Shown piece by piece: positions 22,930-33,560 of a stretch of DNA of 64,000 nt (position 1 is the first letter of the stretch; each line of letters starts with the position of its first letter). The notes under the pieces are model-generated. The model made no database searches. It saw only the letters and a list, made by a program, of their open reading frames with translations, and was not told the DNA's origin. The position numbers were made by a program, and so were the translations under genes. This DNA comes from Bufo bufo (lineage: Eukaryota > Chordata > Amphibia > Anura > Bufonidae): NCBI RefSeq assembly GCF_905171765.1, contig NC_053392.1, forward strand, positions 405,398,565 to 405,462,564, read 5' to 3'.

Positions 22930-24492
22930 CAGGGAGTGCAGAATTATTAGGCAAGTTGTATTTTGGAGGATTAATTTTATTATTGAACAACAACCCTGTT
23001 CTCATTGAACCCAAAAAACTCATTAATATCAAAGCTGAATATTTTTGGAAGTAGTTTTTAGTTTGTTTTTAGTTTTAGCTATTTTAGGGGGATATCTGTG
23101 TGTGCAGGTGACTATTACTGTGCATAATTATTAGGCAACTTAACAAAAAACAAATATATACCCATTTCAATTATTTATTTTTACCAGTGAAACCAATATA
23201 ACATGTCAACATTCACAAATATATATTTCTGACATTCAAAAACAAAACAAAAACAAATCAGTGACCAATATAGCCACCTTTCTTTGCAAGGACACTCAAA
23301 AGCCTGCCATCCATGGATTCTGTCAGTGTTTTGATCTGTTCACCATCAACATTGCGTGCAGCAGCAACCACAGCCTCCCAGACACTGTTCAGAGAGGTGT
23401 ACTGTTTTCCCTCCTTGTAAATCTCACATTTGATAATGGACCACAGGTTCTCAATGGGGTTCAGATCAGGTGAACAAGGAGGCCATGTCATTAGATTTTC
23501 TTCTTTTATACCCTTTCTTGCCAGCCACGCTGTGGAGTACTTGGACGTGTGTGATGGAGCATTGTCCTGCATGAAAATCATGTTTTTCTTGAAGGATGCA
23601 GACTTCTTCCTGTACCACTGCTTGAAGAAGGTGTCTTCCAGAAACTGGCAGTAGGACTGGGAGTTGAGCTTGACTCCATCCTCAACCCGAAAAGGCCCCA
23701 CAAGCTCATCTTTGATGATACCAGCCCAAACCAGTACTCCACCTCCACCTTGCTGGCGTCTGAGTCGGACTGGAGCTCTCTGCCCTTTACCAATCCAGCC
23801 ACGGGCCCATCCATCTGGCCCATCAAGACTCACTCTCATTTCATCAGTCCATAAAACCTTAGAAAAATCAGTCTTGAGATATTTCTTGGCCCAGTCTTGA
23901 CGTTTCAGCTTGTGTGTCTTGTTCAGTGGTGGTCGTCTTTCAGCCTTACTTACCTTGGCCATGTCTCTGAGTATTGCACACCTTGTGCTTTTGGGCACTC
24001 CAGTGATGTTGCAGCTCTGAAATATGGCCAAACTGGTGGCAAGTGGCATCTTGGCAGCTGCACGCTTGACTTTTCTCAGTTCATGGGCAGTTATTTTGCG
24101 CCTTGGTTTTTCCACACGCTTCTTGCGACCCTGTTGACTATTTTGAATGAAACGCTTGATTGTTCGATGATCACGCTTCAGAAGCTTTGCAATTTTAAGA
24201 GTGCTGCATCCCTCTGCAAGATATCTCACAATTTTTGACTTTTCTGAGCCTGTCAAGTCCTTCTTTTGACCCATTTTGCCAAAGGAAAGGAAGTTGCCTA
24301 ATAATTATGCACACCTAATATAGGGTGTTGATGTCATTAGATCACACCCCTTCTCATTACAGAGATGCACATCACCTAATATGCTTAATTGGTAGTAGGC
24401 TTTCGAGCCTATACAGCTTGGAGTAAGACAACATGCATAAAGAGGATGATGTGGTCAAAATACTCATTTGCCTAATAATTCTGCACGCAGTG
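22930..24492 (-). mobile_element. Tc1/mariner-type transposon with DD37E transposase, apparently complete
   Basis: The ends CAGGGAGTGCAGAATTATTAG and its inverted partner (…TTCTGCACGCAGTG) are flanked by TA at 22928-22929 and 24493-24494. A second, internal pair of related sites occurs near 23120 (TGCATAATTATTAGGCAACT) and near 24293 (AGTTGCCTAATAATTATGCA), giving two sites per end as in IR/DR-type Tc1 elements. Length is 1563 bp. It interrupts L1 ORF1. Confidence 0.95.
23258..24274 (-). CDS. Tc1/mariner-type transposase, DD37E, uninterrupted
   Basis: A 338-residue frame opening with ATG (MGQKKDLTGSEK) and free of stops. Residues 1-110 have a helix-turn-helix pattern (CSTLKIAKLLKRDHRTIKRF) followed by a basic linker (KKRVEKPRRK) that could act as a nuclear signal. 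Catalytic residues are D144 (LWTDEMRV), D237 (MQDNAPSHTS) and E275 (PDLNPIENLW). I count 37 residues between the second D and the E, against 34 in the Tc1 transposase at 2792-3829. Both ends and all catalytic residues are present, so this copy could be competent. No evidence of expression can be seen. Confidence 0.93.
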   Translation of the reverse strand: MGQKKDLTGSEKSKIVRYLAEGCSTLKIAKLLKRDHRTIKRFIQNSQQGRKKRVEKPRRKITAHELRKVKRAAAKMPLATSLAIFQSCNITGVPKSTRCAILRDMAKVSKAERRPPLNKTHKLKRQDWAKKYLKTDFSKVLWTDEMRVSLDGPDGWARGWIGKGQRAPVRLRRQQGGGGVLVWAGIIKDELVGPFRVEDGVKLNSQSYCQFLEDTFFKQWYRKKSASFKKNMIFMQDNAPSHTSKYSTAWLARKGIKEENLMTWPPCSPDLNPIENLWSIIKCEIYKEGKQYTSLNSVWEAVVAAARNVDGEQIKTLTESMDGRLLSVLAKKGGYIGH

Positions 24493-24714
24493 TATGTAGA
24501 ACCCACTTTCTTAATAAACTTCTCCATCTCTCCTGTCTGGATAGGGCTTCTAGTGGGACCTGGAGGGTTACCAGACATGGGGCCAACAATCTTGACCATA
24601 GTGAGTCCAGTAAGCTACATAAATCAGGCTGTGAGGGTATAGCTTGCAGCAGAGTAGTGCTTCACACATTCATCTTCCTCCGATGCAGGCTCCGCCCCAT
24701 CCAGTTATATATAT

Positions 24715-25185
24715 GTATACTCTAAAGCCTTTTTTTGTGTCATGTATTAGTGGAGGAAAAAAAGGGTTTTATTAGCTGTTGTGTGGTAAAGTGAGAAAAT
24801 TAAAACCCTTTTTGGCGTGTATTAGTGGGGGGAAAAAAGGGGCTTATTAGCCGTTGTGTGGTGAAGTGAGAAAATTACAGCCCTTTTTGGCGTGTATTAG
24901 TGGGGGGGAAAAGAGGGGATTATTAGCCGTTGTGTGGTGAAGTGAGAAAATTACAGCCCTTTTTGGCATGTATTAATGGCAAAAAAATATATTATCTGCT
25001 GTTCACAGTCGCAGTTATATGTTCTAAAGCCTTTTTTTTGCGTGTATTAGTGGGGAAAAAAAAAAGGGTTTATTATCCATTGTGCGGTGAAGTGGCAAAT
25101 TATAGCCCTTTTTGGCGTGTATCAGTGGCAAAAAAAAAACTTCCACAGTTACATGTTCTAAAGCCCTTTTTAGCGGCATCCCCCA
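24715..25185 (+). repeat. Tandem array of ~75 bp units in the outer hAT
   Basis: About six units built on CCCTTTTTGGCGTGTATTAG, a G/A-rich run, and TTATTAGCCGTTGTGTGG followed by GTGAAGTGAGAAAATTAC. Some units end GCAGTTATATGTTCTAAAG, which matches the L1 target duplication. It directly precedes the hAT transposase fragment. Confidence 0.85.
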
Positions 25186-25197
25186 ACATAGGCTGAT

Positions 25198-26025
25198 ATG
25201 CAGCGTTTCCTCTATATGTTGGACCAATTGTACGAACAGAGAAAAGCCATAAACGATTTCTTGACAATAGAGGCGGACAGAGGTACTCTCCTGTAAAACT
25301 TCGATGTTAGCCAGTGGCAGCTTATTTGTCACACCTGCCATTTGCTCGTGCCCTTTGAGGAGGCCACTTTATTTGTCAGTCGCCAGGACTACGGGATGAA
25401 CAACGTCATTCTACTGCTTCATGTCCTGGAACAGATGCTGGTAAATCTGGCTGGTCAGGGGACTGGATACAAAGCTTCTAGATCTCGCGGCCACATGAGC
25501 CCTGTGGGGACTGAACTGGAGGAGGCGGAGGACATTGGAGCACAAGCAATGTGTAGGGAAATGAGTAGTTTTTATACACAGGTGACAGGAAAGGAGGAGC
25601 AGCCGGAGGAGCAAGACGGATATGAGGAAGATGAGGCAGATGACCCAGGCAACCCGTGGCAGTATACAGTGGAGATGGAGGCAGGGAGTCCCTCCGAGTC
25701 ACTTGCACAAATATCCAGATGCATGCTCACTTGCTTGCGTAGTGACAGCCGAATTGTCACCAATCAGCAGAGGGATGACTACTGGCTCTCTACCATGTTA
25801 GACCCTCGCTACCAGTCCAAAATGGGGGCCTTTTTTACACCCGCTGAGAGGGAGGACAAACTGAACTACTATAGAGACATCCTATGTAGTCAGTTGGTCG
25901 CTGCCTATCTGCGCCATCGTCCATCCCCTAACCGGGGGGCCCTCTGCGCTCACGTTCCACTGCCATGGCTGCTGGGGAGGGGTGGGGTGGCAGGAGCAGT
26001 ACCAGCTCCATCAGCAGTAGCCTGA
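25198..26025 (+). pseudogene. hAT transposase fragment (catalytic region, C terminus missing)
   Basis: The frame from ATG 25198 has one in-frame TAA near 25291 and otherwise runs to 26025. Family-like segments: FLYMLDQLYEQRKAI; VPFEEATLFVSRQDYG, corresponding to the W...L.PF..AT...S block of BED-hAT transposases; an acidic insertion (EEQPEEQDGYEEDEADD); and YWLSTMLDPRYQSKMGAFF with EREDKLNYYRDILC, matching the LDPR.K...F block. The earlier catalytic region and the C-terminal dimerisation block are absent. Orientation fits the promoter at 14569-14614 and the outer hAT ends. Non-functional. Confidence 0.8.
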
Positions 26026-26659
26026 GTCTAAAATTGCTGATGAGCAGCTTTCTTCACCCAAATCGGGTTAACAGCCGATGTAGACACTCTTAGAAGCAAG
26101 GGACCCCTTGACTAGAGATGGCCTTGCGGTTCACCCGGCAGTCATTTTGCGGCGAACTTTGCTCGTTCGCTGTTCGCCGAAAGGGGGAACGTATGGTGAT
26201 ATTCTTTTACATTGTGAAGAACTTTGACCCATGACACATCCATCAGGTGGTACAGGACAGCCAATTGACACGTTTCAGCACATGGACATACCCCCTACCT
26301 TATAGATAATTTTACATTCAATCTTTTGCCAGTGTAAGGAGAGGTTGCAGTGTGGAGTAGGGACAGACTGTTAGGAACACAAATCGCTAGCTAATAGGGC
26401 CACAAAAGTCCTTTTAAGGACTGGTATAGGTGTGCTATCGATAGGTGTGACATAATGAGGGGTGTAATATACTTATAATATACTTTCTAACATAGAAAGT
26501 ATAATATAGTGCAATTGTATTGTGCAGCATTTGTGTGTGGTTCTGCTGCGATACTGCAGATATACAGAGGGGCAAACACTATTGGAACAAATAATTTCTA
26601 CTGGTGTGATTAACCAGTTGCCCCCCCAAAAAACTTATTGAAGTAAGGGTGTTATATAC

Positions 26660-27505
26660 TGTAACGGACCGTTTCAGCAGACAAGGGGTTAAAATCCGTT
26701 TAGGCGATAAGCCCCTTTCTGAGAGACCGGCACAGCTACTGCAGGACACCAACCTCCCGAACTGGATACAAAATAGCACTCCAAACTGGAACCTCACGAA
26801 TAGCTGCTAGCAGACGAACAGGGATCAGCTTACACTTCTGGCAATCGGTCCTCTAACAGCATACAGTGAATCCCCTCAATAACGAGACAAGGCTCCGTGT
26901 TGAGGGTCAAGCAGTGGTCTGACTGTACTTCACGTACAGCCTCTTTTATTCATAAACCACAAACATAGTACTGCCCACAGGGGTTTGAAATACAACCAAT
27001 CAGTAATTTACAACACATACAATGTAACTACAGCAACCAATCGTTCCCGCCCCCAGAGGACCAGAATGAAGACTGTGACATAGGACAAATACAACATATC
27101 CCCACAATGCATCATGGTCTCCTCCTCTCTCTCCGGAGACAACCTGAGGAGCAATCCAATTATCTCTGAGGACAAAGGGAGATCGCCAATACACATGTGA
27201 GGACAACAGAACAGACATCACCATTTAAACACACAATGGGACAATGGCACAATAGAAACACACCCGCATATTCCTCCCAAGCTGACAAGTTACACTTATT
27301 ATAAATTGTTACAACTTTGTGAGTTTACATTGGCCATACATATAACTTACATTTATTCAAACAGTATAACGTGGGGACAAACCTATCCAAAATTCACTTG
27401 AATAGGTTCAGGGGTTTAAAAGTTAGTATATGGCCCATAATCCAGGGGCAAGAGGCCAGCAGCCAGTCCTCTCCAAAACCCAGTGGCGAGGTTGGTTTCG
27501 CCACA
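26660..27505 (-). repeat. 3' LTR of the gag-only retrotransposon
   Basis: 846 bp, downstream LTR on the minus strand. Its outer edge abuts the left TATAC duplication. It differs from the other LTR at about five positions. The last codons of the gag-like frame run into it. Confidence 0.95.
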
Positions 27506-28955
27506 CATCTCCCCCCCCCCAGGGAAGACTAACCAGATACCTGACCTCACGCCGGTCGGTACCTGAGTTAGTCTGGCAGCCCACCCACAACCAAATACTG
27601 GACCTGTTGCATTTTGTAGCCTGTCTCTGTTCAGTGAATCCACCAAGATTATATTGGAAGCTGGTACTCCTGGTCTCTGTGTTGCTCCCTGGCTTGGAGT
27701 GGAGGTTGCTTTGTGGGCAGGTATCAGCGGTACTCTGCCCTGGTGCCAGCGCTACCACGGAAGAAGCCTGGTTAGAGTCTGGTTGTTGGAGGGGGAGACC
27801 GACTGTCTCTACCCCCTGTGCTGTAAGTGCAGAGACCACGGTCCCATCTGCACTGTTGTGGGGCTTACTGTCTGCCCCTGGTGCGTTAAGCTGCCGCTGG
27901 GGAGAGGGGGTATCGAGCTCCTCTCCCATACATACTTCGAGCCGCTGGGGAGGGCGACCGACCGTCTCCGCTCCCAATACAGTGTCCTGTTGCTGGGGAA
28001 AGGAGACTGGGCTCTCTATTCCCTGCTGGACACTCTGCCGCTGGGGGACAGGACCGACTGTCTCTGCCCCCTGTAACTCCGCCTGCCGCTGGGGAATGGA
28101 TACTGGGCTCCCAATACCCAAAAAATCACTCTGCTGCTGGGGGGCAGGAACAACTACCTCTGCCCCCTGTAACTCAGCCTGCCGCTGGGGAGGGAGGGCG
28201 CTGCTCTCCTCTCCCTGCACTTCACACTGCCGCTGGGGAATGGAGACTGGGCTCCCAATTCCCTGCAGGACCGGTGGAGAGACCTCGGTCCCATCTCTAC
28301 CGGCCACCTGGGGTCCTTCCCAGTAACACTCTACAATATCTGCCCAGCTGAATGGGTCTGGATCTGGGTCTGTCACCTTACCGTCCTGCTGAGCCTTCTC
28401 AATGGAGTGGAAGAGATCTCGGTAGTCCTGCTCCAGTTCCCACTCCAGGGTTGCTAGGTGAGCCAGGTCTTGCTCTACCTCATGGGGGTCATCCCACTCA
28501 TGCCTAGCCTCCCTCTCATAGAAAATGTCCTGAAGTCTGGACTGTGCATGGCTCCCGAAGTCAGGCTCTGCAAAGGACTCCCATAACAAGCCAGGACCAT
28601 AAAAATCCTCTCCTTCTGGCTTGTCATGTTCGGCTGTCCAGGGTATATACTGTGCCATATACCACCAGAGCGCCTGGTAGGCATCCTCCAGCCATAGCTC
28701 CTGCCATACCCGGTGCTCTAGTTCCTTCACCCATTCCTCCAGGGGCTGCTCTCCCAGGAAGGGCATCCGCAGGGCCACTTGCTTCTGCAACCGCTGCTCT
28801 TCACTGGGGAGACTCTCACCCCGCTGGTATTGTAGATTATCCAGGGCCTGGTACCAGATGCCTTTCCTTAATGCATCCCGGCCATCCAGGTCCTCCTCCT
28901 CGTATAACACTGCTGGTTCCATCCTGGTGCTTTTAGGGTCGCTGTACTGGGACAT
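27423..28955 (-). CDS. Gag-like protein of a non-autonomous LTR element, 510 aa
   Basis: The frame opens with ATG at 28955 and is unbroken for 510 codons. Residues 1-220 are acidic and tryptophan-rich with long helical stretches (EEWVKELEHRVWQELWLEDA, QDLAHLATLEWELEQDYRDL), suggesting a structural or multimerising domain. Residues ~225-420 are a Pro/Gln-rich tandem repeat around PQRQ.E.QGAE, with IGSPVSIPQRQ occurring twice. No CCHC zinc knuckle, protease D-S/T-G or RT motif is seen. The C-terminal ~27 residues are read from the 3' LTR. Position right after the primer site supports a gag-type role. The function is inferred from context, since I recognise no named domain. Confidence 0.7.
   Translation of the reverse strand: MSQYSDPKSTRMEPAVLYEEEDLDGRDALRKGIWYQALDNLQYQRGESLPSEEQRLQKQVALRMPFLGEQPLEEWVKELEHRVWQELWLEDAYQALWWYMAQYIPWTAEHDKPEGEDFYGPGLLWESFAEPDFGSHAQSRLQDIFYEREARHEWDDPHEVEQDLAHLATLEWELEQDYRDLFHSIEKAQQDGKVTDPDPDPFSWADIVECYWEGPQVAGRDGTEVSPPVLQGIGSPVSIPQRQCEVQGEESSALPPQRQAELQGAEVVVPAPQQQSDFLGIGSPVSIPQRQAELQGAETVGPVPQRQSVQQGIESPVSFPQQQDTVLGAETVGRPPQRLEVCMGEELDTPSPQRQLNAPGADSKPHNSADGTVVSALTAQGVETVGLPLQQPDSNQASSVVALAPGQSTADTCPQSNLHSKPGSNTETRSTSFQYNLGGFTEQRQATKCNRSSIWLWVGCQTNSGTDRREVRYLVSLPWGGGDVWRNQPRHWVLERTGCWPLAPGLWAIY
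27506..27526 (-). promoter_or_regulatory. Polypurine tract next to the 3' LTR
   Basis: On the minus strand a run of ten G followed by AGATG lies directly before TGTGGCG, the start of the 3' LTR. This is where plus-strand DNA synthesis would be primed. Confidence 0.8.
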
Positions 28956-29025
28956 GCGTTGTCCTTAAATTGTAGAATCCACAGAAATGGTGTCTCCTGT
29001 AGCTGTCCTTCTGGCTGTAGGAACG

Positions 29026-29045
29026 ATCCCGCTGCTTGCCACCAA
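29026..29045 (-). promoter_or_regulatory. Primer-binding site candidate
   Basis: On the minus strand TTGGTGGCAAGCAGCGGGA follows the LTR end ...TTACA by one base, the position and TGG start expected for tRNA priming. I cannot assign the tRNA. Confidence 0.7.
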
Positions 29046-29891
29046 TGTAACAGACCGTTTCAACAGACAAGGGGTTAAAATCAGTTTAGGCGATAAGCCC
29101 CTTTCTGAGAGACCGGCACAGCTACTGCAGGACACCAACCTCCCGAACTGGATACAAAATAGCACTCCAAACTGGAACCTCACGAATAGCTGCTAGCAGA
29201 CGAACAGGGATCAGCTTACACTTCTGGCAATCGGTCCTCTAACAGCATACAGTGAATCCCCTCAATAACGAGACAAGGCTCCGTGTTGAGGGTCAAGCAG
29301 TGGTCTGACTGTACTTCACGTACAGCCTCTTTTATTCATAAACCACAAACATAGTACTGCCCACAGGGGTTTGAAATACAACCAATCAGTAATTTACAAC
29401 ACATACAATGTAACTACAGCAACCAATCGTTCCCGCCCCCAGAGGACCAGAATGAAGACTGTGACATAGGACAAATACAACATATCCCCACAATGCATCA
29501 TGGTCTTCTCCTCTCTCTCCGGAGACAACCTGAGGAGCAATCCAATTATCTCTGAGGACAAAGGGAGATCGCCAATACACATGTGAGGACAACAGAACAG
29601 ACATCACCATTTAAACACACAATGGGACAATGGCACAATAGAAACACACCCGCATATTCCTCCCAAGCTGACAAGTTACACTTATTATAAATTGTTACAA
29701 CTTTGTGAGTTTACATTGGCCATACATATAACTTACATTTATTCAAACAGTATAACGTGGGGACAAACCTATCCAAAATTCACTTGAATAGGTTCAGGGG
29801 TTTAAAAGTTAGTATATGGCACATAATCCAGGGGCAAGAGGCCAGCAGCCAGTCCTCTCCAAAACCCAGTGGCGAGGTTGGTTTCGCCACA
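29046..29891 (-). repeat. 5' LTR of the gag-only retrotransposon
   Basis: 846 bp, upstream LTR on the minus strand, followed outside by TATAC at 29892-29896. Same length as its partner. Confidence 0.95.
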
Positions 29892-30130
29892 TATACCAAT
29901 AATATATTTTCTATATAGTGCATTTAAGTAGTGCAGCATTTGTTTGCGGTTTTTCTTCGTTACCGCATCTACACAGAGCGAAAAACACTATTTGAAGAAA
30001 TAATTTCTACTGGTGTGATTAACCAGTTTCCCCCAAAAAAACTGATTCAAGCAGGGGTGTTATATACCAATAATATACTTTCTATATAGTGCATTTAGGT
30101 AGTGCAGCATTTGGCTGCGGTTTTGCTGCG

Positions 30131-31728
30131 TACTGGCCGACAGTTAAATTTTTATCCTGTGAACGCCTAATGTACCTCCAGCCACAGAATCCAAAGTTCT
30201 TTGCTGTCAGTTGAATGCCTATTGGCTAATTTTTGGGGCATGTACTGGCCGACAGTGACATATTTATCCTGTGATTGTAGTGTCCCACTAGGTAGGGGTG
30301 GGCACTACACAAGGGTCAATTGGGTCACGTATTACTCCTACTCCTAAGGGACAGTAATATTATATTTGACCATATACTTTAATGTATTTTCTATGTGTTT
30401 TTACATGTATTCTTCCCCTGTGACATGCATAGCAGGCCTAATAGGGTGTAGTTAGGCATCCTAGACACTAGAGGGAGATAGGGAGCCCCTAGTATAAATG
30501 TTCAGGCCCAGACAGGGAGGAGTTAGTCTGTAGTCAGGAGTCTGTGGAGACAGAAGTGAGAAGGCATCTTAGCCAAAGATATTCTGAGGGCCTCCTCCTG
30601 ACATGCAGCTGGATAGTCCTGGCTGCTAGTTGCTACCAGGAGGCTAGTAAAGGACTCTAGCCTACCTGTAGATAAAGTGAGCCTCAGTTAGCTCAGAAGA
30701 TTACCCCAAGAGAAGAGATGTACCTCCTGGGAGAAACCTGCAGCTCCCGTCACAACAGGAATAATACAACCAGTTCAGATAAGTAACCTGATGAGCAGAA
30801 GTACTATAAGTTAAAGTCAAGAGTCAATACTGGAGGAAGGATTTATTACCAAGGATTAAAGCCAGCATTTAGGCATCCGGGCCTTGGGATCCAGCCAGCT
30901 AGAATAGCTGTGGGGATAGTGCAGCATAGGTCTGCTAAGCATTAACTTTATACCCTCCAAGTATCTTGCAAGAATATACCTGCCATACCAAGAAGTAAAC
31001 CGGCTTGTGAATTATATGATTCAAGGGACTGCATCATCTTAATCCACTGTATGTACAAAGTTGAACTGTTCAAAGTAAAGCAACGTTTGGTTCACTACAT
31101 CATCTGTGTACCTCGTTTACTACTCCTGCAAATCGGTGTGCCACCGTTACAGGCACTGGCGTCACGATCCTTAAAGGGACCTTGCCCCAGGCACTCAAAA
31201 CACCCGCAACATCCAGGGCACCTCATCCACCATCAGGCCTGGTCCCTAAATATAGAGTGTTCCCCAGAGGAACTTGTGTCTACCTCTCCTTCACTGCCGT
31301 ATGCCTGCCCAGGGTCCTCCAAAAATAGAGTAACCCTCGATTGCCCATAACCATGACCTCACTATCGCAATACCCTGCAGGTCTGGCGTGCTGCATGATC
31401 ACCTAATGTACCTCCAGCCACAGAATCCAAAGTTCTTTGCTGTCAGGTGAATGCCTATTGCCTAATTTTTGGTGCCTGTACTGGCCAACAGTTACATATT
31501 TATCCTGTGATCACCTAATGTACCTCCAGCCACAGAATACAAAGTTCTTTGCAGCCAGGTAATGCCTATTGCCTAATTTTTGGGGCCTGTACTGGCTGAC
31601 AGCTACATATTTATCCTGTGAATGCCTAATGTACCTCCAGCCACAGAATCCAAAGTTCTTTGCTGTCAGGTGAATGCCTATTTCCTAATTTTTGGTGCCT
31701 GTACTAGTCGACAGTGAAATTTTTTATC
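30131..31728 (+). repeat. ~113 bp satellite, CAGAATCC subtype, interrupted by a solo LTR
   Basis: Units contain CTAATGTACCTCCAGCCACAGAATCCAAAGTT (broken here by variation), GTCAGGTGAATGCCTATTG and TGTACTGGCCGACAGT. They occur at 30131-30275 and 31396-31728 and are related to the larger satellite at 35032-38477. Confidence 0.85.
30276..31395 (+). mobile_element. Solo LTR, 1120 bp
   Basis: It begins TGTAGTGTCCCAC and ends GTGCTGCA, with TGAT on both sides (30272-30275 and 31396-31399), and splits a satellite unit exactly (CTGTGAT / TGATCACC). TATAAAT at 30493-30499 gives a plus-strand promoter candidate. No internal retroviral coding is seen. A product of LTR-LTR recombination is the usual explanation. 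Confidence 0.8.
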
Positions 31729-32386
31729 TCTAGCCACATATTAACACCCTTGTCTCACTCCTCTGCCTCTCATTATCGTGGCGTATGAACCGCATTCATT
31801 ATAAGGACCTTCTAATGTCACAGGGTCATGTAAATGTGCCCCCCACAGTGTACTGTGCTCCTCACCCCATACTGTGCCCCCTTATATCCTACATTTTGCA
31901 GTCTTACCACACCCTGTGCAGTGTTTCTAGTCATTCCCTGTACTGTGCCCTCTTATACTCTTTTATCCGGTCACGGTATGGCAGTGTTATCAGGTCACTG
32001 TGTAGAGGTGTTATCTGCTCAATGTATGGGGGTGGTATCCAATATCTGGATGGCCATAACTGTATCCCTTTCCATGCCCACGCCATCCTTTTTTTAGACC
32101 TGGCATGAGCAGGAAAAATATGCAGATTGCGGTGCTAAGGACCTTTGCGCCACAATCTGTGTCAGAAATACTTCTAACATAGATGTATGTTTATGTATTA
32201 AATTATTACCTAATTGTATTTAAATACAGCGGCATAAAAAGGCCTTTTCTGTCCGGTGAATGCCTAATGTTTAGGCCCTGTACTCCACTGAGCTGCAGTA
32301 AAATTGTTATCCAATGACCGTCTAATATACCTACAGCCACAAAATTACTTGATGTTTTCTGTCTGGTGAATACCTAATGTTTGGAG
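31729..32386. other. Unassigned segment between satellite blocks
   Basis: From about 31729 to 32220 the sequence is not satellite. It has a loose CTGTGC-CCCC-CTTATA repetition (31840-31960) and a GGTCACTGTGTAGAGGTGTTAT-like doublet near 31970-32030. Satellite-like units resume near 32250. No coding or bounded element found. Confidence 0.4.
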
Positions 32387-32723
32387 CCTATACTCAGGGC
32401 CGGCCTTTGGGGTGTGCGGGCTGTGCGGCCGCACAGGGCGCCATAGCAATGTAATATGTGCCGACAGCTCGCAATGTAATATGCGGCAGGCGAGGCGGCA
32501 CTTGTGTTCTCCCTCGGGGCGGGCCCCCCGTCCCCTCCATCTCCCCCTCCCCTGTATTTAGCAGGGGGCACCCGGCGCCCGTTGCGGTTTAAAAAAATAA
32601 ATAAAATTGCTTATATAAGTTCGGGCGGCCGGCGGCGCCCCTGATGCTGCGCCGCCTGAGCAGCTGAGGCTGAGCACTTGCCGCTCTAAAGAATCCTGCC
32701 TGCGCCTGCTGTGTGCTGTTAAT

Positions 32724-32890
32724 GTAGCGTGGCCGAGCTCTGTTCGATCCGCGGTACAGGAGCTTTTGTTTCCTGTACCCGGCCGGACTGACAGGAAGTG
32801 CTCACTTAGTGTGCACTTCCTGTCAGTCCGGCCGGGTACAGGAAACAAATGCTCCTGTACCGCGGATCGAACAGAGCTCAGCCACGCTAC
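32724..32890. repeat. Palindrome with ~78 bp arms
   Basis: GTAGCGTGGC at 32724 pairs with GCCACGCTAC ending at 32890, and pairing continues through TCCTGTACCCGGCCGGACTG to a centre near 32807 with few mismatches. Confidence 0.9.
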
Positions 32891-32892
32891 AC

Positions 32893-33560
32893 TAGAGGTG
32901 GAGGTGGGAGTAGAATGAGAGTGACAAGGGGGGAGGGGGGAGGAAATAATGAGAGTGAAAAGGGGGAGGGGGAGGAAATAATGAGAGTGAAAAGGGGGGA
33001 GGGGGGGAGGAAATAATGAGAGTGAAAAGGGGGGAGGGGGGGAGGAAATAATGAGAGTGACAAGGGGGGAGGGGGGGGGGAAACAATGAGAGTGACAAGG
33101 GGGAGGGAGGGGGGGAAATAATGAGAGTGACAAGGGGGAGGGAGGGGGGGAAATAATGAGAGTGACAAGGGGGGGAAATAATGAGAGTGACAAGGGGGGG
33201 AAATAATGAGAGTGACAAGGAGGGAGGGAGGGGAAATAATGAGAGTGACAAGGGGGAGGGGAAATAATGAGAGTGACAAGGGAGAGGGGGGAATAATGAG
33301 AGTGACAAGGGAGGGGGGGTGGAATAATGAGAGTGACAAGGGAGAGGGGGGGAATAATGATAGTGACAAAGGAGAGGGGGGGAATAATGAGAGTGACAAG
33401 GGAGGGGGGTGGAATAATGAGAGTGACAAGGGAGAGGGGGGGGAATAATGAGAGTGACAAGGGAGGGGGAGGAATAATGAGAGTGACAAGGGAAAGGGGG
33501 GGAAGAGAGTGACAAGGGAGGGAGGAAGGGAGGGAGGGGGGGGGGAGAAGAGAGTGACAA
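32893..33560 (+). repeat. Polypurine minisatellite, ~25-32 bp units
   Basis: About 22 units of AATAATGAGAGTGACAAGGG followed by a variable G/A run. The plus strand is almost pure purine for ~670 bp, favourable to triplex or quadruplex structure. Minus-strand frames of 200-380 codons are low-complexity by-products. Confidence 0.93.

Larger units (their letters stand above)
22077..24599 (-). pseudogene. L1 ORF1 (RNA-binding chaperone), split by Tc1-like insertion
   Basis: On the minus strand the start region lies at 24599-24495 and includes MEKFIKKVGS, parallel to MDKFMSKKNS in the second L1. After the Tc1-like insertion it continues at 22757-22509 with a helical stretch and DQENGGRHNNLRFRGIP, the start of the RNA-recognition part. 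It ends at 22319-22077 with FEKRRALKPLTDWL, typical of the C-terminal domain. A 20-base G-run and several frameshifts interrupt it. In intact L1 this protein coats element RNA. Confidence 0.82.
14990..24701 (-). mobile_element. L1/Tx1-type LINE, minus strand, with four later insertions
   Basis: Read on the minus strand: 5' end near 24701, ORF1 pieces, an inter-ORF region, ORF2 (endonuclease, RT, Cys/His C terminus), and a 3' T-rich junction (poly(A) of the minus strand) at 14990. Candidate target duplications are CAGTTATATATG (14978-14989) and CAGTTATATATATG (24702-24715), equal except for one TA slip. The same string is part of the array unit at 24715-25185, which fits insertion into that array. 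Insertions inside: Tc1-like 22930-24492, MITE ~19748-20483, palindrome 18972-19577, piggyBac-like ~16941-18101. Confidence 0.8.
26660..29891 (-). mobile_element. Non-autonomous LTR retrotransposon carrying only a gag-like frame
   Basis: Two 846 bp LTRs (26660-27505 and 29046-29891) flank a 1540 bp interior. TATAC is duplicated outside (26655-26659 and 29892-29896). Termini read TGTGG...TTACA on the minus strand, the transcribed strand. A primer-binding site candidate follows the upstream LTR and a G-rich polypurine tract precedes the downstream LTR. No protease, RT or integrase is present, so copying depends on another element. I see about five base differences between the LTRs, which points to a recent insertion. 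Confidence 0.95.
26450..30130 (+). repeat. Tandem repeat of ~175 bp units, split by an LTR element
   Basis: AATATACTTTCTATATAGTG, GTGCAGCATTTG.TTGCGG and ATTTCTACTGGTGTGATTAACC recur in order on both sides of the LTR retrotransposon (26470-26659, 29892-30070, 30070-30130). About 2.5 units. Confidence 0.8.

Noticed and set aside
27430..28326. A 298-codon plus-strand frame rich in Trp, Gly and Cys
   Set aside because: Antisense shadow of the gag-like frame of the LTR element, which has the correct start, primer site and polypurine context on the minus strand.
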